From contig CAVVCQ010000008.1 in assembly GCA_963746805.1 (NCBI GenBank), forward strand, positions 1,116,001 through 1,180,000: DNA of 64,000 nucleotides, written 5' to 3'. The stretch is from DATHTC01 sp963746805. Its GTDB lineage: Bacteria > Actinomycetota > Thermoleophilia > Gaiellales > Gaiellaceae. The position numbers and the translations under genes are program-made. Below are positions 32,351 to 40,232 of the stretch, one piece after another. The notes below the pieces were generated by a model that was not told the origin of the DNA, did no database searches, and saw only the letters and a list, made by a program, of their open reading frames with translations. Numbering within the stretch: position 1 is the stretch's first letter; the number at the start of each line of letters is the position of its first letter.

Positions 32351-34566
32351 CCACGCCGGCCGTCCCCAAGCTCCGCGTCGGCCGCATCGGCGACCTCGTC
32401 CTCCGCGCCGACGGCACGCCGAAGACGACCGGCGAGTTCGCGTACTCGTCCGACCTCTACGCCGCCGGGATGCTCTGGGGCCACACGGTGCGGAGCCCGC
32501 ATCCGCACGCGCGCGTGCTCTCGGTCGACGTCTCGCAGGCGCTGACCATGTCCGGCGTGCACGCCGTCCTCACGCACGCCGACGTACCGGGCGCGAAGCG
32601 GTACGGGCTCGAGTTCCCCGACCAGCCGGTGCTCGCGATCGACCGCGTGCGCTACGTCGGCGAGCCGGTGGCGCTCGTCGCCGCGGAGCATCCGGAGCAG
32701 GCGCGCCGTGCGGCGGAGCGGATCGCCGTCGTCTACGACGAGCTCGAGCCGGTCGTCGACATGGAGCGGGCGCTCGAGCAGGAGCCGATCCACGAGGAGC
32801 GCTGGACGGAGGGCCACGGCTACCGCGAGGACGACCGGCCGAACGTCCTGCGCACGCTCGTCATCCGCCACGGCGACCCCGAGGCCGAGGGAGACGTCAG
32901 CGTCAGCGGCTTCTACGAGATCGGGATGCAGGACCAGGCGTTCCTCGGGCCGGAGTCGGGCCTCGCGGTGCCCGACGGCGAGGGCGGGATCGACATCTAC
33001 GTCGCGACGCAGTGGCTCCACGTCGACCGCGACCAGGTGGCGCCGTGCCTCGGCCTCGCGCCGGAGCGGGTGCGCATCCACCTCGCGGGCGTCGGCGGCG
33101 CGTTCGGCGGGCGCGAGGACCTGTCGATGCAGATCCACGCCGCGATGCTCGCGCTCCACGCCGACCGGCCGGTGAAGATGGTCTACGGCCGCGACGAGTC
33201 GTTCGTCGGCCACGTGCACCGCCACCCGGCGCGGATCTGGTGCGAGCACCGGGCCCGCCGCGACGGGAAGCTCGTGAACGTGCGGATGCGCATCCTGCTG
33301 GACGGCGGCGCGTACGCCTCGTCCTCCACGGCCGTGGCCTCGAACGCCGCCTCCTTCGCGGTCGGCCCATACGCGGTCGAGAACGCGCTGATCGAGTCGA
33401 CGGTCGTCTACACGAACAACCTGCCGTGCGGCGCCATGCGCGGCTTCGGGGCCGTGCAGACGTGCTTCGCGGCCGAGGCCCAGATGGACAAGCTCGCCGC
33501 CGAGCTCGGGCTCGACCCGGTCGAGCTGCGGCTGCGGAACGCGCTCGCGCCGGGCGACTCGCTCCCGACGGGACAGAAGATCGCCGGCTCGCTCCCCGTC
33601 GCCGAGGTGATCACGGCGGCAGCCGCGCTCGAGCCGCCGGCGGCGGAGGAGCTGCCGCGCGACCCGATCCGTCTCCCGGGCGGGGCAGGGAACACGACGC
33701 GCGGCGAGGGTGTCCGCCGCGGCGTCGGCTTCGCGCTCGGGTTCAAGAACATCGCCTACTCCGAGGGCTTCGACGACTCGACCGCCGCGCGCGTGCGCAT
33801 CGACGCCGACGGCCGCGCCGAGATCCACTGCGCGGCCGCCGAGGTCGGCCAGGGCGTGAGCGACGTCATCCTCCAGGTCGCGCGCGAGGAGCTCGGCACC
33901 GACGAGGTCGTCCTCGCGCCGCACACGACCGCCTCGGTCCAGTCCGCCGGCTCCGCCTCGGCCTCCCGTCTGACGTGGATGGTGTCCGGCGCCGTCCGCG
34001 ACGCCTGCCGGGCGGCGCTCGCGGACCGGACGGCGCAGGGCGGCGGCGAGGTCGACGTCGAGCGCGTGTACCGGCATCCGCGGACCTGGCCGCTCGACCC
34101 GGAGACCGGCCAGACGACCGGCGTCCGTTCGCACGTGGCGCTCGCCGTCTCGGCGATGAAGGTCGTGGCCGAGGTGGACGAGGAGCTCGGGCTCACTCGG
34201 ATCGTCTGGATCGGGACGGCGCAGGACGTCGGCCGGGCGGTGAACCCGCTCGCGGTGCAGGGTCAGATCGAGGGCGGCACCGCGCAGGGGATCGGTCTCG
34301 CGCTGATGGAGGAGATCCAGCTCGTCGACGGGACGGTGCGGAACGCGAGCTTCACCGACTACCTGATCCCGACCTCGCTCGACGTCCCGCCCGTCGTCGA
34401 GTCGGTGCTGATCGAGGAGGCGGAGCCCGACGCGCCGTACGGCGTGAAGGGCGTGGGCGAGCCGCCGACCGTCGTCTCGACGGCCGCGGTCGTGGCCGCG
34501 ATGCGCGCGGCGACCGGACGGGCGCTGACCCGCGTGCCCGTCCGGCCGGACGACATCGCGCTCTAG
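32347..34566 (+). CDS. Xanthine dehydrogenase family molybdopterin-binding subunit
   Basis: A 739-residue catalytic subunit binding the molybdopterin cytosine dinucleotide. Family blocks include PHPHARVLSVD, the DQAFLGPESG region, GGAFGGRED, AMRGFGAVQ, GQGVSDVILQVAREELG and the C-terminal GVKGVGEPPTV with the catalytic glutamate. GTG at 32347 overlaps the Fe-S subunit stop. Together with the two preceding genes it forms the hydroxylase. Its substrate is probably xanthine or hypoxanthine because of the surrounding adenine deaminase and urate-degrading genes, but other aromatic substrates are possible in this family. Confidence 0.93.
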   Translation: MTTPAVPKLRVGRIGDLVLRADGTPKTTGEFAYSSDLYAAGMLWGHTVRSPHPHARVLSVDVSQALTMSGVHAVLTHADVPGAKRYGLEFPDQPVLAIDRVRYVGEPVALVAAEHPEQARRAAERIAVVYDELEPVVDMERALEQEPIHEERWTEGHGYREDDRPNVLRTLVIRHGDPEAEGDVSVSGFYEIGMQDQAFLGPESGLAVPDGEGGIDIYVATQWLHVDRDQVAPCLGLAPERVRIHLAGVGGAFGGREDLSMQIHAAMLALHADRPVKMVYGRDESFVGHVHRHPARIWCEHRARRDGKLVNVRMRILLDGGAYASSSTAVASNAASFAVGPYAVENALIESTVVYTNNLPCGAMRGFGAVQTCFAAEAQMDKLAAELGLDPVELRLRNALAPGDSLPTGQKIAGSLPVAEVITAAAALEPPAAEELPRDPIRLPGGAGNTTRGEGVRRGVGFALGFKNIAYSEGFDDSTAARVRIDADGRAEIHCAAAEVGQGVSDVILQVAREELGTDEVVLAPHTTASVQSAGSASASRLTWMVSGAVRDACRAALADRTAQGGGEVDVERVYRHPRTWPLDPETGQTTGVRSHVALAVSAMKVVAEVDEELGLTRIVWIGTAQDVGRAVNPLAVQGQIEGGTAQGIGLALMEEIQLVDGTVRNASFTDYLIPTSLDVPPVVESVLIEEAEPDAPYGVKGVGEPPTVVSTAAVVAAMRAATGRALTRVPVRPDDIAL

Positions 34567-34573
34567 GAGGGCT

Positions 34574-34927
34574 CTAGCCCATCGAGGCGTTCGGGTCGTT
34601 CTTCCAGAGCCCGAAGGCGTTCCCCTCCGGGTCCGTGCACGTGGCGAACCAGCCCATGCCGGGCACCGGCTGCGGCTCGTCCGCCGACCCGCCCAGCTCG
34701 CGGACGCGGTCGGCGCTGGCGGGAACGTCCTCGACGTCGTAGTAGACCCGCACGGACGGCCCGCCGTCCTGGATCGCGGCGCCCGAGTCCTCGGAGGTCT
34801 GCGTCATGTGGTACTCGGTCGGGCCTCCCTCGTACTCCTGGAACTGCCAGCCGAAGAGGTCTCCGTAGAACGACAGCGCGCGCTTCGTGTCGCTCGCGCC
34901 GATCTCGACGTGCACCGGCTTGGCCAT
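34574..34927 (-). CDS. VOC (glyoxalase/bleomycin-resistance fold) protein
   Basis: A 117-residue vicinal-oxygen-chelate-fold protein with two beta-alpha-beta-beta-beta units: VHVEIGASDTKRALSFYGDLFGWQF and, in the second half, VYYDVEDVPASADRVRELGG ending CTDPEGNAFGLW. It is like the many actinobacterial glyoxalase-related proteins of unknown substrate. A GAAAGGAG site 7 bases before ATG 34927 decides the start against longer frames. It is convergent with the xanthine dehydrogenase operon and downstream of the second DUF885 gene. Confidence 0.85.
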   Translation of the reverse strand: MAKPVHVEIGASDTKRALSFYGDLFGWQFQEYEGGPTEYHMTQTSEDSGAAIQDGGPSVRVYYDVEDVPASADRVRELGGSADEPQPVPGMGWFATCTDPEGNAFGLWKNDPNASMG

Positions 34928-34959
34928 CTGATGCTCCTTTCGGTCGTGTGGCCCTGTCG

Positions 34960-36129
34960 CTAGAGACGACGAACGGAGTCGGAAGTCATCGACAGGAGGT
35001 CGCCGACGCGTATCTGCTCGGTGAGCAGCCTGCGGAACCGCTCCGGCTCGCCCGCGACGTACGCCTCGCACAACTCGTGCCCGGCGGGGTAGGTGAGCAC
35101 GTACGTCCGCGAGGTCGGCTCATGGAGGAAGCGGAGCAGATGGGCGGAGAGCTCCGGGCTCATGAGGCACCAGCGCTCCAGGTACGCCCGCACCTCGGCC
35201 TCGCCCGCACCATGCTCGTGCAGGAGCAGCGCCGCATTGACCTCGGCCCAGACGCACGGCTCGAGCGCGCGACGCACGGCGAGCGCGTGCTCGAGGTCGA
35301 GCTCGACCCCGGCGGCGGCCGCGAGCGCCGCCCCGCCCTCGCCCTCGAGCAGCAGGGGCGGCGCCAGCGTCGCGATCCCCTCCGAGACGAGCGACTGCGG
35401 CGTCGGCACGAGCACGAGCGTCTCCTCCAGCAGGCCGCGGCCGCGGACGAGCAGCTGCTCCTTGCAGCAGCGCTCGGCGTGGTGGCCCGGGTACGTCTCG
35501 TGGATCGCGAGCACGAGCAGGTCGAAGGCCGTCTGCGGTAGGTCGATGTTGACCTCGATCCGGCTGCGCAGCCCGCCGAGATACGAGCAGAACGCCATCC
35601 AGGGCTCGTCGCGCACCGTCTCGAGGTCGACGTCCTCGCCGTCCGGCAGCTCGACCAGCCCGTGCGTCTGCGCCCGCGCCTCCGCGATCGCCGCCGCCAC
35701 CGTCCGTTCGACGCGCTCGGGCGGCACGCGCAGCGATTCCTCCCAGCGCAGGTACCGCTCGTTCAGCGGCCCGTCGCCGGGCAGCAGCTCCTCCAGCCGC
35801 TCGTGCGCCGCCGTGAAGACGGCCTCGTCCGTGAACGTCGGCCGGACGCCGTAGCAGCCCTCGACCTCGTCGGCATACGAGCGCGACTCCCCGGCCAGCA
35901 CGCCGGCGTACGTGCGCAGTCCGACGACCTGGTCGCGCAGCCAGCCGTCCTCCAGCTCGTCGAGCACGGCCTCGGTCTCGGCGACGAGCACACGCGGCTC
36001 GACGGGCGGTGCCGCCTCGACCGCCGCTGCGAGCTCCGGCGGGCCGAAGTAGGCGTCGACGATCCCCTCGACGTGGCGGCCGACCTGCAGCCCAAGCACG
36101 AGGTAGCGCTCCGCGACGGACCCGGTCAC
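34960..36129 (-). CDS. DUF885-family metallopeptidase-like protein, paralogue 2
   Basis: A 389-residue relative of the product of 18009-19184, aligned along the full length. The predicted zinc site is HETYPGHHAERCCKEQLL, followed by EETLVLVPTPQSLVSEGIA. Differences include a Cys-Cys after the zinc motif and Pro-rich substitutions in the following helix. GTG start at 36129, no signal peptide. It is transcribed divergently from the amino-acid ABC transporter, 62 bases away. A peptide- or amide-cleaving role is inferred from the family motif only. Confidence 0.85.
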   Translation of the reverse strand: MTGSVAERYLVLGLQVGRHVEGIVDAYFGPPELAAAVEAAPPVEPRVLVAETEAVLDELEDGWLRDQVVGLRTYAGVLAGESRSYADEVEGCYGVRPTFTDEAVFTAAHERLEELLPGDGPLNERYLRWEESLRVPPERVERTVAAAIAEARAQTHGLVELPDGEDVDLETVRDEPWMAFCSYLGGLRSRIEVNIDLPQTAFDLLVLAIHETYPGHHAERCCKEQLLVRGRGLLEETLVLVPTPQSLVSEGIATLAPPLLLEGEGGAALAAAAGVELDLEHALAVRRALEPCVWAEVNAALLLHEHGAGEAEVRAYLERWCLMSPELSAHLLRFLHEPTSRTYVLTYPAGHELCEAYVAGEPERFRRLLTEQIRVGDLLSMTSDSVRRL

Positions 36130-36154
36130 GCGGCGAGCCTATGTGCTCGCGCGC

Positions 36155-36184
36155 TTGACTTGGTCCGGTCCGGGTCGCTTTGAT
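36155..36184 (+). promoter_or_regulatory. Predicted promoter of the ABC transporter operon
   Basis: TTGACT (36155-36160) and TTTGAT (36179-36184) with 18-base spacing. The predicted start would fall at or next to the GTG at 36192, which suggests a leaderless mRNA. Based on consensus match only. Confidence 0.4.
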
Positions 36185-36191
36185 CGGTGGC

Positions 36192-37004
36192 GTGAGCGCT
36201 CCCGCGCCGGTGCCGTCGTCACAGCCGCTCGTGCGGCTCGAGGCGGTGCGCAAGAGCTTCGGCGACAACCTCGTGCTCGACGGGATCGATCTCGACGTCA
36301 CGACCGGCGAGGTGCTGACGATCATCGGCCCGAGCGGGAGCGGCAAGTCGACGCTGCTGCGCTGCGTGAACCTGCTCGAGCCCGTCGACTCCGGGCGGAT
36401 CTTCCTCGAGGGCGAGGAGATCACGAGGCGCGGGGCCGATCCGTCGGCGATCCGGCAGCGAATCGGGATCGTGTTCCAGCAGTTCAACCTGTTCCCGCAC
36501 CTGAAGGTGATCGACAACCTCACGCTCGCGTCGCGGCGGATCCGAAAGGTGCCGCGGGCGCAGGCGGAGGCGCGCGCGCTCGAGCTGCTCGCCCGCGTCG
36601 GTCTCGGAGAGGAGAAGGCGCGTCAGTACCCGCACCAGCTCTCGGGCGGCCAGCAGCAGCGGGTCGCGATCGCGCGCGCGTTGATGATCGACCCGCACGT
36701 GATGCTCTTCGACGAGGTCACCTCCGCGCTCGACCCGGAGCTCGTCGGCGAGGTGCTGGTGGTCATGCGCGACCTTGCGCGGGACGGGATGACGATGCTC
36801 GTGGTCACCCACGAGATGCAGTTCGCCCGCGAGGTGGGCGATCGCGTGGTCTTCATGGACGAGGGGCGGATCGTCGAGCAGGGCGTCCCGTCCGACGTGC
36901 TCAACCAGCCGCGGGAGGAGCGCACGCGGCGGTTCCTGGCAAGGTCGCTCCAGCTCGCCCACTCGCTCGACGAGTTGGCGTCCGACAGAGGAGGAGAAGA
37001 ATGA
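36192..37004 (+). CDS. Polar amino-acid ABC transporter, ATP-binding protein (GlnQ type)
   Basis: A 270-residue ATPase that drives an amino-acid importer at the inner face of the membrane. Walker A is GPSGSGKST, the Q-loop is VFQQFNLFPH, the signature is LSGGQQQR, Walker B is VMLFDEVTSALDPE, and the H-loop is VVTHEMQFA, all in the form found in glutamine/polar amino-acid systems. GTG start at 36192. The substrate-binding gene overlaps its stop as ATGA, and two permease genes follow, completing the transporter. Confidence 0.95.
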   Translation: MSAPAPVPSSQPLVRLEAVRKSFGDNLVLDGIDLDVTTGEVLTIIGPSGSGKSTLLRCVNLLEPVDSGRIFLEGEEITRRGADPSAIRQRIGIVFQQFNLFPHLKVIDNLTLASRRIRKVPRAQAEARALELLARVGLGEEKARQYPHQLSGGQQQRVAIARALMIDPHVMLFDEVTSALDPELVGEVLVVMRDLARDGMTMLVVTHEMQFAREVGDRVVFMDEGRIVEQGVPSDVLNQPREERTRRFLARSLQLAHSLDELASDRGGEE

Positions 37005-37930
37005 AACGGCTCGTCACGGCCGTGGTCGCCGTCGGCATCGCCGCAGCGGCTTTTGCGGCCTGGGGTCTTGCCGCGCCGACTGGCTCCACGACAGCTGCGG
37101 GGCCGGCGGCGCCTGCGGCGACCAAGCCGAAGCTGCCGGCGCTGCCACCGGAGGTTCGGCAGCGGAAGCGGTGGGTCGTCGGCGTCAAGTGCGACGCGCC
37201 GCCGTTCGGCTACATCAACGTCCAGGGAAAGAACGCCGGGTTCGACGTCGAGATCGCGAAGTGGTTCTCGCGCTACGCCTTCGGCCGTGACAATCGCGTC
37301 ACGTACGAGTGCGCACCGACGCCGGCCCGCGAGCCGCTGCTCACGACCGGTCGCGTCGACCTCGTCATCTCGACGTTCACGTACACGACCGACCGCGACA
37401 CGCGGATCGACTTCTCCCGCGCGTACTACCGGGCGAGCGGACGGCTGCTCGTGAAGAACGACAGCCCCGTCCAGCGGTTGAGCGACATCAACAACCGGCG
37501 GGTCGCGACGACGAGCGGCTCGATCTACGACCGGTGGGTGCGCCGCTGTTTCACGAACACGCAGCTCACCGTCACCGACAGCTTCACGAACGCGCTGCTC
37601 GCCTTCAACCAGGGGCGGGCGGACGCGCTGATGTGGGACGACAGCGTGCTCGTCGGGATCGCGACCGCCGACCGCAGCTCGAAGTTGACCAATGACGTGT
37701 TCCTCGAGGGTCCGTACGGGATCGGGATCCGCCAGGGGAACGCGGCCATGAAGCGCTGGGTCGACGCGCGGCTCACGCTGATGAAGCAGCAGGACCGGTT
37801 CATGGCGATCCTGCGCAACAACGTCCCGGCTCGCCTCATCCCGGCGTTCTCGCGCAACATCCTGCGCCCGAACAACACGTTCGGGTACCCGCGGCCCGGG
37901 AGTCCCAGCCCGGACACCGTGTGCCCGTAG
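37001..37930 (+). CDS. Polar amino-acid ABC transporter, substrate-binding protein
   Basis: A 309-residue exported binding protein of family 3. Residues 1-30 form a signal peptide or anchor, followed by an Ala/Pro linker. The binding domain has WVVGVKCDAPPFGYINVQG, GFDVEIAKWFSRYA, LVISTFTYTTDRDTRIDFSRAYY and DALMWDDSVLVG. Two cysteines (one in GVKCDAP, one in YECAPT) and others near the end may form disulfides. A GGAGGAG site precedes the ATG at 37001, which overlaps the ATPase stop. The ligand is probably glutamate or a related polar amino acid. Confidence 0.93.
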   Translation: MKRLVTAVVAVGIAAAAFAAWGLAAPTGSTTAAGPAAPAATKPKLPALPPEVRQRKRWVVGVKCDAPPFGYINVQGKNAGFDVEIAKWFSRYAFGRDNRVTYECAPTPAREPLLTTGRVDLVISTFTYTTDRDTRIDFSRAYYRASGRLLVKNDSPVQRLSDINNRRVATTSGSIYDRWVRRCFTNTQLTVTDSFTNALLAFNQGRADALMWDDSVLVGIATADRSSKLTNDVFLEGPYGIGIRQGNAAMKRWVDARLTLMKQQDRFMAILRNNVPARLIPAFSRNILRPNNTFGYPRPGSPSPDTVCP

Positions 37931-37954
37931 CGGGGGGCGCACAGCACCACGACC

Positions 37955-37989
37955 GGAGGGACGGCCGCGCGCGTCGCGGCCGTCCCTCC
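37955..37989 (+). other. Strong intra-operon hairpin after the binding-protein gene
   Basis: A perfect 15-bp stem, GGAGGGACGGCCGCG (37955-37969) with its complement at 37975-37989, around a 5-base CGCGT loop. There is no T tract. It lies 24 bases after the binding-protein stop and ends 5 bases before the first permease GTG, so it may stabilise the upstream mRNA or limit permease expression. Confidence 0.7.
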
Positions 37990-37994
37990 TGCAC

Positions 37995-38678
37995 GTGCCC
38001 GTGACGGTCGCCGTCACCTACGACCTCTGGTCGTTCGTCAGCGAGAACCGCGAGGAGCTCTTCGACGCGTTCCTCAACACGCTGAAGGTCTCCGCTATCG
38101 CGATCGTCGGCGCGTCGTTGATCGGCATCACCCTCGGCGCCGCGCGCGCGAATCGGATCCCGGTGATCAGCCAGCTGAGCGCGGTCTACGTGGAGATCAT
38201 CCGCAACACGCCGATCCTGCTGCAGATCTTCATGGTCTTCTACGCGCTGCCGCAGTTCGGGATCCTGCTCAACCAGTTCACCGTCGCCGTGCTGACCGTG
38301 ATGATCTGGGGCGGCGGGTTCAACACCGAGAACTTCCGCGCCGGCTTCGAGGCGGTGCCGTTCCGCTACCGCGAGGCGGGGGCGGCCCTCGGGTTCGGCC
38401 GGCTCGGGACGTTCGTGAACATCACCCTGCCGATCGGCTCGCGGATCGCGCTGCCGTCCTCGATCAACACCTACATCTCCGTGGTGAAGAACACGTCGCT
38501 GATGTACGTGATCGGCTACCCGGAGCTGACGACGACGGCGCTGAACATCGCGGCGCTGACGGTCGAGACGCTCGAGGCGCTGACCGTGCTCGCGCTCGTC
38601 TACCTGCCGCTCGTCTGGTCGCTCTCGGGCCTCATCCGCCTGCTCGAGCGCCGGCTCGCGATCCCGGAGGCGCGCTAG
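37995..38678 (+). CDS. Polar amino-acid ABC transporter permease 1
   Basis: A 227-residue membrane protein of the His/Glu/Gln permease type, with about five helices. It carries LNTLKVSAIAIVGASLIGITLG, EIIRNTPILLQIFM, and the cytoplasmic EAA-like loop EAGAALGFGRLGTFVNITLP that contacts the ATPase. GTG start at 37995, just past the intra-operon hairpin, leaves no visible ribosome site; a second in-frame GTG lies at 38001. It pairs with permease 2, which starts 3 bases downstream. Confidence 0.93.
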   Translation: MPVTVAVTYDLWSFVSENREELFDAFLNTLKVSAIAIVGASLIGITLGAARANRIPVISQLSAVYVEIIRNTPILLQIFMVFYALPQFGILLNQFTVAVLTVMIWGGGFNTENFRAGFEAVPFRYREAGAALGFGRLGTFVNITLPIGSRIALPSSINTYISVVKNTSLMYVIGYPELTTTALNIAALTVETLEALTVLALVYLPLVWSLSGLIRLLERRLAIPEAR

Positions 38679-38681
38679 CCC

Positions 38682-39362
38682 ATGCCCGACTGGGTCGATC
38701 CCGTCGCGCGGTACATCCTCGAGGAGGGCCTCCCCGGGACGCTTCGCGTGGCGGCGATCGCGCTCACCGGGAGCGTGCTGATCGGTGTGGTCCTCGGCAC
38801 GCTGATCACGATCCGGTTCTTGCCCTTGCGGGCCGCGATTCGCTCCTACATCGAGGTCTTCCGCGGCCTGCCGATTCTCGTCACGGTCTTCATCGTCTAC
38901 TTCGGGCTGGGCGAGGTGAATCCGAGGCTGGAGTTCGAATCCCTGACGGCAGCCGCAATCGCGCTGACGCTCTGGGGGAGCGCGCAGCTCGCCGAGGCGA
39001 CGCGCGGCGCGGTGCAGTCGATCCCGCGCGAGCAGCACGAGGCCGCATCGGCGCTCGGGTTCGGCTGGGTCGGGCGCCATGCCAACGTCGTCCTGCCGCA
39101 GGCGCTGCGCCGCCTGCTCCCGCCTGCCGTCAGCCTACTCGCGAACATCATCCAGAACACGACGCTTGCGCAGGTGATCGGCGGGCTCGAGACGCTCGAG
39201 GCGGGCGAGCGGTCGGTCGAACGGCTGACGGCGGTGCCGCCGATCGGCCTCGGCGAGATCCACGCCTTCGAGATCTACGGCGCCGTGATGGTGATCTTCT
39301 TCCTGCTCTCGTTCCCGCTCACGCGGCTGGCGGCGTATCTCGAGAAGCGACTAGTGGTCTGA
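38682..39362 (+). CDS. Polar amino-acid ABC transporter permease 2
   Basis: A 226-residue partner permease with about five helices: GTLRVAAIALTGSVLIGVVLG, the EVFRGLPILVTVFIVYFGLG segment, EAASALGFGWVGRHANVVLPQALR as the ATPase-coupling loop, and a C-terminal FEIYGAVMVIFFLLSFPLTRL helix. ATG at 38682, 3 bases after permease 1. It is the last gene of the operon; its stop is followed within 4 bases by the large dispersed repeat. Confidence 0.94.
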   Translation: MPDWVDPVARYILEEGLPGTLRVAAIALTGSVLIGVVLGTLITIRFLPLRAAIRSYIEVFRGLPILVTVFIVYFGLGEVNPRLEFESLTAAAIALTLWGSAQLAEATRGAVQSIPREQHEAASALGFGWVGRHANVVLPQALRRLLPPAVSLLANIIQNTTLAQVIGGLETLEAGERSVERLTAVPPIGLGEIHAFEIYGAVMVIFFLLSFPLTRLAAYLEKRLVV

Positions 39363-39365
39363 GTC

Positions 39366-39638
39366 GCGTGGGGGAACCCATGGTTCCCCCACGAGCCCCC
39401 TCCTTCTGCCTGAGGGCTTCGAGTTGCCTCGGGCGTGGCCTCCCGGGCGGATGAACCGCCCTTCGGCCTCGTGGCCGTCTCTCGTTGCAGTGGCCGGGCG
39501 GGTTCGTGTGGCCTGCGCGCGCGCACCTGCGGTGCGGGCGCTCCGGCCAGGAACCCGCTCTCATCGGCACGGGCGTGTCGTGACGGGCGGGATGCGCTGT
39601 GCCCCTGGACGGGGCACGCGGCGATCCCGCCCGTCCGA
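39366..39638 (+). repeat. Large structured dispersed repeat, copy 2
   Basis: About 273 bases matching 8873-9140 in reverse complement. It opens with the near-palindrome GTGGGGGAACC..GGTTCCCCCAC (39367-39391), within 4 bases of the permease stop. It ends with a nested hairpin: outer arms GACGGGCGGGAT / ATCCCGCCCGTC (39582-39593, 39624-39635), inner arms GTGCCCC / GGGGCAC. Here the outer stem is perfect, while in copy 1 it has mismatches. The remaining 39639-39680 shows nothing clear. Reading frames within it are not conserved. Confidence 0.85.
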
Positions 39639-39680
39639 TCGGTGCCGGTGCCCTGTGAATACGGCTTGAAACCGTGACTA

Positions 39681-39715
39681 GTGACAGTCTGTTGCTTTGT
39701 CGCTTTCAGAACGGA
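39681..39715. repeat. Short dispersed hairpin repeat, copy 2
   Basis: Bases 39681-39701 are the exact reverse complement of 23396-23416 in the first copy. The right arm (39698-39715, TTGTCGCTTTCAGAACGG) is kept, but the left arm before 39681 pairs imperfectly, so the stem is degenerate. It ends 6 bases beyond the stop of the minus-strand gene at 39722, again in a convergent gap. Confidence 0.75.
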
Positions 39716-39721
39716 TTCGAG

Positions 39722-40177
39722 TCAGGCCGTCTTCACCAGCGACAGGGCCGCGCCTGTCGCGAGCAGGAGGATCCCGAGGATGCGCGGCCACGAGAGGCCG
39801 ATCTGCTCCACGCCGAAGAGGCCGAGGCGGTCGATGAGCGCGCCCATCACGAGCTGGCCGGCGATGAGGAGGCCGATCGTCGCCGTCGCGCCGAGTTTGG
39901 GCGTCGCGTACGTGATCGTGAAGACGATAAAGACGCCGAGGACGCCTCCGGCCCACATCCAGAGCGGCGCCCCGAAGCCCTCTCCGACCCCGGCGAGCGA
40001 CCGCCGCACGACGAGCACGAGCACGCCCGCGAGGACGACCGAGAGCACCGTTGCGAAGAAGAGCGCCTCCAGCGACCCGATCCGGTCGCCGAGTCGGCCC
40101 ATCACGACCGCCTGGACCGAGCCCGCGAGGCCGGCCGTCGCCGCCAGGATCACCGCCACCGTCGTCCCGCCGCTCAT
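39722..40177 (-). CDS. DMT-superfamily transporter, DUF606/YdcZ family
   Basis: A 151-residue membrane protein with five hydrophobic helices. The family block is TITYATPKLGATATIGLLIAGQLVMGALIDRLGLFG followed by LSWPRILGILLLATGAAL. Such half-size DMT proteins act as dimers or in pairs, and their substrates are unknown. ATG at 40177. It is divergent from the EthD gene and convergent with the ABC operon across the repeat-containing gap. Confidence 0.88.
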   Translation of the reverse strand: MSGGTTVAVILAATAGLAGSVQAVVMGRLGDRIGSLEALFFATVLSVVLAGVLVLVVRRSLAGVGEGFGAPLWMWAGGVLGVFIVFTITYATPKLGATATIGLLIAGQLVMGALIDRLGLFGVEQIGLSWPRILGILLLATGAALSLVKTA

Positions 40178-40232
40178 CCGCGGCGGACGCTATACGCTCG
40201 TCACCGTCCGTCGGCCGACAAGGAGGCGCCCA

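Noticed and set aside
32305..34134. A 609-codon minus-strand open frame antisense to the xanthine dehydrogenase large subunit
   Set aside because: Shadow of a strongly conserved gene; no recognisable domain and biased composition.
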